Position numbers and translations under genes: made by a program. A stretch of DNA of 12,057 bases from the NCBI GenBank assembly GCA_964432925.1, contig CAYSPM010000081.1:1-12057 (forward strand). The letters are read 5' to 3'. The notes beneath the pieces were generated by a model. The model did not search any database and had not been told where the DNA came from. It saw only the letters and a program-made list of their open reading frames with translations. The DNA is from CAYNTC01 sp964432925. GTDB lineage: Bacteria; Planctomycetota; Phycisphaerae; Sedimentisphaerales; Anaerobacaceae. The stretch's first letter is position 1; the number at the start of each line of letters is the position of its first letter. Positions 6,742 to 12,057 of the stretch are shown piece after piece.

Positions 6742-7791
6742 TCAATCGACTCTTTCCATACTATAAAAGCGAACAGCTTTCATTCTTACTACGCTGGGTT
6801 CTTCGTCCTGTTTCGGGCTGGGGTCGGCGATGACCCACTCCGTTTCAAGCTTTTCGTAGCATTGCTGAACGTTGCCTGCCGTAAGGTCAAATCTTAGCTT
6901 ACCCGTGTATGTTTCAATATTGTCGAACATCCTTGAAAAGATATTTGTTTGCTGGTTCTGGTTAACATCTTCAGCCAACTCGGTAGAAGGAATTGCGTTC
7001 ATCTCGGCAACGGCGACAAGGTAACCGTCAGCATCTTCGATTTCTTTTAACGCATAGGTCTTCTCATAAGTTTTGAAGCCCATCATGTCGAACGATAAAG
7101 TTTCAATCTTACTCCATTTCTCCTCTGGTCTAAACTGGTTTTTATCCGTTAAAGCCGCCAGAGCTGGAATAGTGTGGCGTTGCTTGACCACTTCTTCATC
7201 AAGAAGCTGCAACGCAGCCTTGTGTACACGGGTATTGCCCTTGATGACGGTTTGCGCCTGCTTTGTATCAATTACCTTCAAGACCTGGCCGGCAGGTGAG
7301 ATTTCTATGGTATAGCTTTGACCGATTAATTTCTTTAAGGGGCTGTTTGGGTCTTTTTCTTTGGAGCTGTCGAAATCAAGAACAACATTATTTGCGACTT
7401 GTGCCAAGTATGTGAGGTCCTTTATGGTAATCTCTGCTATGGCATTACCCTTATCATCGACGTTGTGTATTTGCTGAGCAAAGGTCATCTCGATTTTAGT
7501 GCTTGTGCGGCCTCCTTTGAAGGCATTAGGTTTTCTAGCCAAGGGACCTTCCCATTTGACACTCTTTTGAGCCTCTGTTATTACCTTGTAGGTTACTGAA
7601 TCTTGCGGTGTGAACTTCAGTGCCAACATGACGGCCTGTGCCGGAGCAGCTCGCGTCGATTCTTTTTCGAGTTGAGGCTCGATATCGACTTTGGCAGATT
7701 TCTCTGCAACGGGGGTACAGCCTACTGTCAAAACAAGTAGACACACCATCGCAGCGGCTAAAAAATACGAAGCTTTATGCAAACATCGCAT
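6742..7791 (-). CDS. Predicted lipoprotein of unknown function (paralogue 2)
   Basis: A lipoprotein of 349 residues from the chosen start (357 from the outer ATG at 7813-7815). I chose the ATG at 7789-7791 because GGAAAG (7797-7802) lies 5 bases upstream and the signal peptide then has normal length. MRCLHK is followed by a hydrophobic run and lipobox LTVGC, the cysteine being C25 (C33 from the outer start). The mature domain opens with LALKFTPQDSVTYKVITEA and holds IGQSYTIEISPAGQVLKV, both aligning with FTVDFQKGRTLEYKLTSE and GKTFTFTIDPIGKIQDYS in the next gene. The family is unknown; DUF6263-like is a guess. It is first in a lipoprotein-lipoprotein-HIT operon, with a recognisable promoter at 7851-7878. 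Similar pairs might act as envelope sensors or scaffold proteins, but no evidence here shows function. Confidence 0.85.
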   Translation of the reverse strand: MRCLHKASYFLAAAMVCLLVLTVGCTPVAEKSAKVDIEPQLEKESTRAAPAQAVMLALKFTPQDSVTYKVITEAQKSVKWEGPLARKPNAFKGGRTSTKIEMTFAQQIHNVDDKGNAIAEITIKDLTYLAQVANNVVLDFDSSKEKDPNSPLKKLIGQSYTIEISPAGQVLKVIDTKQAQTVIKGNTRVHKAALQLLDEEVVKQRHTIPALAALTDKNQFRPEEKWSKIETLSFDMMGFKTYEKTYALKEIEDADGYLVAVAEMNAIPSTELAEDVNQNQQTNIFSRMFDNIETYTGKLRFDLTAGNVQQCYEKLETEWVIADPSPKQDEEPSVVRMKAVRFYSMERVD

Positions 7792-7850
7792 TTTATCTTT
7801 CCGTAAAATAGACATTTTGAAGTCTTGGCTCCCTATCGTATTAGTGTTAA

Positions 7851-7878
7851 ATTATAAGCTTTGCTATCGTAGGTACAA
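7851..7878 (-). promoter_or_regulatory. Sigma70-type promoter for the lipoprotein-HIT operon
   Basis: On the minus strand, TTGTAC (7873-7878) and a perfect TATAAT (7851-7856) are separated by 16 bases. The start codon at 7791 is 59 bases downstream of the -10. The site lies in the divergent gap between the lipoprotein operon and ilvD. The -35 matches the consensus only in TTG. Confidence 0.5.
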
Positions 7879-7945
7879 CCGATTTTTCTTTATTCGTCCT
7901 GAATGAACAGCTAAACTAAGATTTTGAAATCTACTTAATTGTTTT

Positions 7946-7950
7946 AGGAG
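7946..7950 (+). promoter_or_regulatory. Shine-Dalgarno of ilvD
   Basis: AGGAG ends 10 bases before the ATG at 7961-7963. The spacing is on the long side, but the start is fixed by the conserved N-terminus MRSDTVKKG typical of this enzyme. Confidence 0.65.
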
Positions 7951-7960
7951 AAACCGGATT

Positions 7961-9628
7961 ATGAGAAGTGATACAGTCAAAAAGGGGGTTCAGCGGGCAC
8001 CCCATAGAGGCCTGCTTCGTGCTTGTGGTTTAAGCGGCGCCGATATTGATAAACCCTTTATCGGTATTGCCAATAGCTTCTGTGAGATTGTGCCAGGTCA
8101 CGTGCACTTGAATAAGGTCGGCCGGATTGTCAAAGAGGCTATTCGCCAGGCTGGTGGGACAGCTTTTGAGTTCAACACTATAGCGATCTGCGACGGCATC
8201 GCGATGGGGCATACCGGAATGAAGTATTCTTTGGCCTCACGTGAGATTATTGCAGACTCGGTTGAAACAATGGCTCAGGCACATTGTTTTGATGGCCTCG
8301 TCTGTATTCCTAACTGCGACAAGATTATACCGGGTATGCTGATGGCGGCAGTTAGGCTCAATATTCCAACCATTTTTGTCTCAGGTGGGCCCATGAAGGC
8401 TGGCAAAACCAAAGAAGGAAGGACAGTTGACCTGATTAGCATATTCGAGGGTGTTGCTGAATTTAAAGCCGGCAAAATCACTGAAGAACAACTAAAAGAA
8501 CTCGAAATTACCGGGTGCCCTACGCAGGGAAGTTGTTCAGGCATGTTTACAGCAAATTCGATGAACTGTCTATGTGAAGCTATCGGAATGGCCCTGCCCG
8601 GCAATGGAACCATCTTAGCGGTTGATCCAAAGCGACAGGAGCTTTATAAAGCCGCAGGCAAACAAATTATGTCGCTAATTGAAAAAGACATCAAACCATT
8701 AGATATAATCAACGTTAAATCGATGGATAATGCTCTTGCGCTTGATATGGCGATGGGCGGCTCGACAAATACCGTCCTGCACACGTTGGCGGTTGCAAGC
8801 GAAGCTAAAATTAAGTATGACCTCGAACGCATAAATGCAATCTCAGCCAAGTGCCCGAACATCTGCAAAGTAGCACCATCGAGCGCGTACCACGTCGAAG
8901 ATGTAGATGCTGCTGGCGGTATAAGTGCGATACTGAAGGAAATTAGTACGATTGACGATTTGCTGAATACCGACTGTCTGACGGTGACAGGCAAGACGCT
9001 CGGCGAGAATATTGCCGATGCCAAGATTAAAAATCCGGAGGTTATCCATCCGCTCGACAAGGCCTACTCCAAGACCGGAGGCTTGGCGATTCTACGGGGC
9101 AACCTCGCACCGAATGGAGCTGTAGTAAAAACCGCAGGCGTAGCTGAGTCGATGCTGACACATACCGGACCGGCTGTCATTTTCGAGAGCCAGGAAGACG
9201 CCTGCGATGGGATCCTCGCCGGCAAGGTCAAAGAAGGTGACGTTGTTGTAATCCGTAATGAGGGCCCCAAAGGTGGACCCGGCATGCAGGAGATGCTAAG
9301 TCCCACAAGTTATATTATGGGTGCAGGACTCGGCGAGTCTGTTGCGCTTATTACCGATGGCAGATTCTCCGGCGGAACAAGAGGCGCTTCCATTGGACAC
9401 GTAAGTCCGGAAGCCGCGGTTGGCGGCCCCATCGGCCTGCTCAAAAACGGCGACATAATTGAAATTGACATCCCTAACAACACGATGAACGTAAAGCTTT
9501 CCGCAGAAGAGCTCGCCGAGCGCAAAAAGGCCTTCAAGCCGCCCAAGCCAAGGATTACCAAAGGCTATTTAGCAAAATACGCCTCGATGGCAACCAGCGC
9601 AGATACCGGCGCAATATTGAAGTGGTAG
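7961..9628 (+). CDS. ilvD: Dihydroxy-acid dehydratase
   Basis: A 555-residue IlvD/Edd-family dehydratase. It turns 2,3-dihydroxy-isovalerate and 2,3-dihydroxy-3-methylvalerate into the 2-keto acids of valine and isoleucine synthesis, using an Fe-S cluster and Mg. The N-terminus MRSDTVKKG...APHRGLLRA is standard for IlvD. Other motifs are NSFCEIVPGHVHL (38-50), NTIAICDGIAMGHTGMKYS (72-90), CIPNCDKIIPGM (115-126, cluster Cys C119) and GCPTQGSCSGMFTANSMNC (185-203, cluster Cys C192). GRFSGGTRGASIGHVSPEAA lies near 467-486. The PGHVH segment resembles the enteric and archaeal form rather than the PCN form of the best-known [2Fe-2S] enzymes; the third cluster ligand is therefore uncertain (C41 or C77 are candidates). 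No other branched-chain genes are nearby. It is followed after 8 bases by the PIN-like gene. Confidence 0.96.
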   Translation: MRSDTVKKGVQRAPHRGLLRACGLSGADIDKPFIGIANSFCEIVPGHVHLNKVGRIVKEAIRQAGGTAFEFNTIAICDGIAMGHTGMKYSLASREIIADSVETMAQAHCFDGLVCIPNCDKIIPGMLMAAVRLNIPTIFVSGGPMKAGKTKEGRTVDLISIFEGVAEFKAGKITEEQLKELEITGCPTQGSCSGMFTANSMNCLCEAIGMALPGNGTILAVDPKRQELYKAAGKQIMSLIEKDIKPLDIINVKSMDNALALDMAMGGSTNTVLHTLAVASEAKIKYDLERINAISAKCPNICKVAPSSAYHVEDVDAAGGISAILKEISTIDDLLNTDCLTVTGKTLGENIADAKIKNPEVIHPLDKAYSKTGGLAILRGNLAPNGAVVKTAGVAESMLTHTGPAVIFESQEDACDGILAGKVKEGDVVVIRNEGPKGGPGMQEMLSPTSYIMGAGLGESVALITDGRFSGGTRGASIGHVSPEAAVGGPIGLLKNGDIIEIDIPNNTMNVKLSAEELAERKKAFKPPKPRITKGYLAKYASMATSADTGAILKW

Positions 9629-9636
9629 GATAAGGG

Positions 9637-10455
9637 ATGTCTATAAAGAATTTCTTACTTGATAAAAGTGTCTTTGTTGGGACTAACGAGAGTGAACTTT
9701 GCAACTTTGTTAGGAGTCATCCTATTATTCTACCAGAAACACTTTTTTACGAGTGTTATACCAGCAGCGAACTTTCTAATAAAAAGTTTTTGAAACGACT
9801 ATACCGATTGCTTAAAGCAGGTGCTTACGCTACCTATCAGCTAATGCAAATTATAGCAGATGAAGGAAAGAATTTATCTCCCTGTACTTGTATTATTGAC
9901 TATTCTGAAACGAATAACCTTCGTGAGACACCTTTTCGAGAAGAAAGAACTATTGGAAAAGCAGAAATTGATGAAACAAAGAATGACAGGTCTAAAATTG
10001 CACAAGGCATGAAGAAGCTTGCCTTAAAAATAGCGCAAAAGCTAACTAACAATCCTGATTACCTAAAAGAAATACGAAGCTTAAATCTGAATAGGAAAGA
10101 AAGATTTCAAAAGTGGATTGAAATAGCTGATAAAAATGATATTCATGATTTAGCTAGTAAAAGTTTACGTAAGTGTGTGATAGAACCAAAAAGATTTTGC
10201 TTGTCAACTGATTGGATCAGTTGGCATTATATGAGAGTAATTTACGCTATTGCTTTGGAGTATTCTTATTTGAAGATAACAGCTACTTGCCCGCAAAATG
10301 AGTTTGCTGAGCATGATTTTATGGATATTGAATACATTATTTTTCTTTCAAAGTCCGAAAGTTTGCTAACTGGAGATGCTAAACTTCGAGAACTTGCTGA
10401 AGCAGCATACCCCAATAAAGAGGTTTTCAAAAACGTTCAGGACATAAGTGGTTAG
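9637..10455 (+). CDS. PIN-like domain protein of unknown function
   Basis: A 272-residue protein I do not recognise at family level. It has the outline of a PIN-type nuclease. D9 sits in the opening FLLDKSVFVGTNESEL and E39 in LPETLFYEC. Near the C-terminus is HDFMDIEYIIFLSKSESLLTGDAKLRELAEAAYP, with D230 and D247 (LLTGDAKL is a common PIN ending). The central region (about 95-190) is a charged insertion unlike small toxin PIN domains, making the protein about twice the usual toxin size. There is no signal peptide. It begins 8 bases after the ilvD stop; the SD TAGGA (9626-9630) overlaps that stop codon, suggesting coupled translation. The gene is clearly more AT-rich than ilvD, which points to separate origin. 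No antitoxin-like gene adjoins it. Substrate, if it is a nuclease, is unknown. Confidence 0.7.
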   Translation: MSIKNFLLDKSVFVGTNESELCNFVRSHPIILPETLFYECYTSSELSNKKFLKRLYRLLKAGAYATYQLMQIIADEGKNLSPCTCIIDYSETNNLRETPFREERTIGKAEIDETKNDRSKIAQGMKKLALKIAQKLTNNPDYLKEIRSLNLNRKERFQKWIEIADKNDIHDLASKSLRKCVIEPKRFCLSTDWISWHYMRVIYAIALEYSYLKITATCPQNEFAEHDFMDIEYIIFLSKSESLLTGDAKLRELAEAAYPNKEVFKNVQDISG

Positions 10456-10515
10456 CAGTAAGATTCTATGGTATAGTGATGATATATATACATTTTGTGT
10501 ACTCGCATTAAGTGA

Positions 10516-10545
10516 TTGCTATAACAGGGCGGATTTTTGTATAAT
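10516..10545 (+). promoter_or_regulatory. Sigma70-type promoter for the MNT gene
   Basis: TTGCTA (10516-10521) and a perfect TATAAT (10540-10545) are 18 bases apart. Transcription would begin near 10552, leaving a leader of about 29 bases to the GTG at 10581. It makes the MNT gene independent of ilvD. Confidence 0.5.
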
Positions 10546-10580
10546 TCGAGTAACCAAGAAAGAACGCTCAAGACTACACT

Positions 10581-10895
10581 GTGGATATAGAACATATAGT
10601 TAGGGAATTCAAAGAAAAAACCGAAAAGTTATACGGTAAAAGGTTAAGAAATATCCTCCTTTATGGCTCATGTGCCAGAGGCCAAGCTACCAAGGATTCA
10701 GATATTGACCTGGCGATTGTGCTTGACGGTGACATCAGCCCCGGTAAAGAGATAGACAGGATGATAAACATAATTACGGAAATAAACCTTAACTATGGGG
10801 TATTAATATCTGTTTATCCTGTTTCGGAAAAAGATTGTAACGAAGTTAATAGTCCGCTTCTGCTTAATCTGCGGAGAGAGGCAGTACCGGTATAA
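10581..10895 (+). CDS. Orphan MNT-type nucleotidyltransferase domain protein
   Basis: A 104-residue minimal nucleotidyltransferase domain. The core LLYGSCARGQATKDSDIDLAIV (about 26-47) has the GS pair (29-30) and the two metal aspartates D41 and D43. The third acidic residue expected on the later strand is not seen: that strand reads GVLISVYP, with S77 near the usual position. This is a difference from strongly catalytic forms. Such proteins are usually the antitoxin partner of a HEPN protein, AMPylating or binding it. No HEPN gene follows: 10896-11053 holds only repeats. The start is GTG with no strong RBS (GAAAGA at 10558-10563 is weak and distant). It has its own promoter. It may be a solitary survivor of a HEPN/MNT pair or act on another target. 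Confidence 0.85.
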   Translation: MDIEHIVREFKEKTEKLYGKRLRNILLYGSCARGQATKDSDIDLAIVLDGDISPGKEIDRMINIITEINLNYGVLISVYPVSEKDCNEVNSPLLLNLRREAVPV

Positions 10896-10944
10896 AATTT
10901 CTCTTTTTTCTCTGCTGCTAAAATTATTTTTGTTTTTAAACCAA

Positions 10945-11057
10945 TGTTAATCTGTGTCTGAAAAAAGATGGATTTCCGCTTTGCGCGGGAATAACAATTA
11001 GCGTTAGTCAGTGCTAATCTGTATCTAAAATAGATGCTTCGACTTCATTCAGAATGA
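10945..11057. repeat. Two related repeat modules between MNT and YkgJ genes
   Basis: TGTTAATCTGTGTCTGAAA (10945-10963) recurs as TGCTAATCTGTATCTAAAA (11012-11030), 16 of 19 bases identical. Each is followed by AGATG and a different short arm. The first arm contains the hairpin ATTTCCGC-TTTGC-GCGGGAAT (10972-10992, one G:T pair). The second reads CTTCGACTTCATTCAGAATGACG (11036-11058), a known-looking relative of the GATTTCTC...GAAATGAC element. The stretch holds no gene and appears to be stacked dispersed elements. Confidence 0.55.
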
Positions 11058-11518
11058 CGTCTGTGAAATCCGTGGTTAATAAAACTCCTTGGTACATCAA
11101 TGGTCTGCATTTTGAGTGTTTGCAGTGCGGTAGATGCTGTTCCGGGCCGGGACAGGGCTATATCTGGGTCACTCGGCCAGAGATTGAAATAATCGCAGAT
11201 TTTTTGAAAATATCCGTCACTCAACTACGACAAAAATATCTGCGACGTGTCGGGCTGAGAACAACGATTATTGAAAATAGAGTAACCAGAGATTGCGTTT
11301 TCCTTCAGGATAAATCCGGCCAAAGAACCTGCAAGATATATCCTGTTCGGCCTAACCAATGCAGAAGCTGGCCTTTCTGGAACGAAAATCTGGCCAGCAC
11401 AAACGCGTGGAATAGAACTGCTCAAAAGTGCCCCGGCATCAATCGCGGCAAGCTGTACAGCTTCCAAGAAATTGAGAACATCAGGAAAAACAAAAAATGG
11501 TGGCAGAACAAAAAGTAA
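11054..11518 (+). CDS. YkgJ-family cysteine-cluster protein 1
   Basis: A protein of up to 154 residues in the YkgJ CxxCxxCC family (putative zinc/iron chelators, biochemical role unknown). The cluster FECLQCGRCC gives C22, C25, C28 and C29. C81 (RDCVFL), C93 (RTCKIYPVRP), C103 (NQCRSWPFW) and C126 (KCPGI) complete the set, all matching the family order CxxCxxCC...C...CxIYxxRPxxCRxxPF...CPG. The start is doubtful: the ATG at 11054 lies inside the repeat arm AGAATGACG and has no RBS; GTG codons at 11063 and 11072 are alternatives, also without RBS. The last 22 bases overlap the next gene. No signal peptide is seen. A redox or metal role is inferred from cysteine content only. Confidence 0.88.
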   Translation: MTSVKSVVNKTPWYINGLHFECLQCGRCCSGPGQGYIWVTRPEIEIIADFLKISVTQLRQKYLRRVGLRTTIIENRVTRDCVFLQDKSGQRTCKIYPVRPNQCRSWPFWNENLASTNAWNRTAQKCPGINRGKLYSFQEIENIRKNKKWWQNKK

Positions 11519-11949
11519 GCAGCCAGCTCCTCCAAAAAGTAGCTGAAGTTTACCATTGGTTGGATTCGCAAATACTTGAGGCTGCCGATATGGCTGGCCA
11601 ATGTAAAATGTGCGGAGCATGTTGTAATTTTGAGAGTTTTGAGCATCGCCTGTTTGTGACAACACCGGAGTTGATGTATTTAGCTACAAAGGTTGGAGCA
11701 GATAATATCAAATCAATGCCCGGCGAAGTGTGCCCCTATCGATTGGGCAATAAGTGTACTGTTTATGAATATCGCTTTGCCGGCTGTAGAATTTTTTGTT
11801 GTAACGCAGATAAAAACTTTCAAAGCAGGCTTAGCGAATCGGCTGTAAGAAGGTTCAAATCAATTTGTGTGGAATTTAACGTTCCATATCAGTATACAGA
11901 CCTGCCAACCGCCCTAAATACATTATTGAAAACGCAGTGCCACCTCTGA
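11497..11949 (+). CDS. YkgJ-family cysteine-cluster protein 2
   Basis: A 150-residue second member of the same family, in another frame and overlapping the first gene by 22 bases. An N-terminal helix (about 5-30) precedes the cluster GQCKMCGACC (C36, C39, C42, C43). C79 (EVCPYR), C87 (NKCTVYEYR), C97 (FAGCRIF) and the CC pair C101-C102 follow, with C124 further on. The YEYRFAGCRIFCCN element differs from the first protein's YPVRPNQCRSWPFW, so they are distant paralogues rather than a recent duplication. The ATG at 11497 has AGGA at 11481-11484 about 12 bases upstream. Coupled translation with the first gene is likely, and the two products might act together. Confidence 0.87.
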   Translation: MVAEQKVSSQLLQKVAEVYHWLDSQILEAADMAGQCKMCGACCNFESFEHRLFVTTPELMYLATKVGADNIKSMPGEVCPYRLGNKCTVYEYRFAGCRIFCCNADKNFQSRLSESAVRRFKSICVEFNVPYQYTDLPTALNTLLKTQCHL

Positions 11950-11991
11950 TCCGATGGGCTTTCATTCACTGATTATATAAAGTGCAGTTAT

Positions 11992-12057
11992 CCTGCGGCC
12001 GGTAAGTTCTAAAACCTGTCGGTAGGCATCGGAACTTTATCCTGTGGGTCGCGCAGG
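11992..12057. other. Possible structured RNA segment, cut by window end
   Basis: Nested complementary segments occur: CCTGCG (11992-11997) with CGCAGG (12052-12057), and GGTAAGTTC (12001-12009) with GAACTTTATCC (12032-12042, bulged). A short CCT/AGG (12016-12026) lies within the loop. A long imperfect hairpin of this kind fits a small RNA or a 5' leader, but I cannot assign it to a known class. Confidence 0.3.

Noticed and set aside
9637..10455. VapC toxin of a VapBC pair
   Set aside because: It is about twice the usual length, with a large insertion, and no small antitoxin gene precedes it.
10581..10895. Complete HEPN/MNT toxin-antitoxin system
   Set aside because: No HEPN reading frame exists on either side; the PIN-like gene upstream is separated by its own gap and promoter and is not a HEPN.
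11225..11665. 146-codon minus-strand frame under the YkgJ pair
   Set aside because: Both YkgJ frames show full cysteine motifs on the plus strand; this one has none.

Overview
This is a bacterial window with 11 convincing protein genes. It most resembles an uncultured member of the Planctomycetota (Phycisphaerae-like). That placement is an inference from the protein style, the Sec/lipoprotein genes and the kinds of short repeats between genes; no rRNA or other marker is present. Most genes look about half GC by eye, with a clearly AT-richer stretch around 9.64-10.46 kb.

The layout is two divergent blocks meeting in the gap at 7792-7960. The left block is entirely on the minus strand. In transcription order it has two related lipoproteins of unknown function (7791-6742 and 6677-5634), a HIT-family nucleotide phosphorylase/hydrolase (5632-5123), a dGTPase (4833-3721), a minimal LuxR-type DNA-binding protein (3460-3149), transketolase (3102-1051), and an MtfA-like M90 zinc peptidase (1007-246). 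A vestige of a second transketolase 3' end follows (241-176). The lipoproteins and HIT gene form one operon, with a 64-base gap and then a 1-base gap. The LuxR, tkt and M90 genes are separated by only 46 and 43 bases and may form another. The right block is on the plus strand: dihydroxy-acid dehydratase (ilvD), an AT-rich PIN-like gene coupled to it, an orphan MNT nucleotidyltransferase with its own promoter, and two overlapping YkgJ-type cysteine-cluster genes.

The gaps between genes carry several families of short inverted repeats. One is a GATTTCTC...GAAATGAC element, present at the window start and as an inverted/direct pair at 4917-5094. Others are a CCCCGTTAGA cluster at 3590-3680 and a pair of related modules at 10945-11057. 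They look like REP/MITE-like dispersed elements rather than terminators.

Metabolically the window is mostly housekeeping: pentose phosphate/Calvin-type carbon exchange (Tkt), branched-chain amino acid synthesis (IlvD), and nucleotide-pool cleaning (dGTPase, HIT). I see no complete defence system, phage, transposon or CRISPR array. The points most worth a second look are the duplicated transketolase tail on the far side of the M90 gene, the paired lipoproteins of unknown function, the foreign-looking PIN-like gene attached to ilvD, and the overlapping YkgJ pair.
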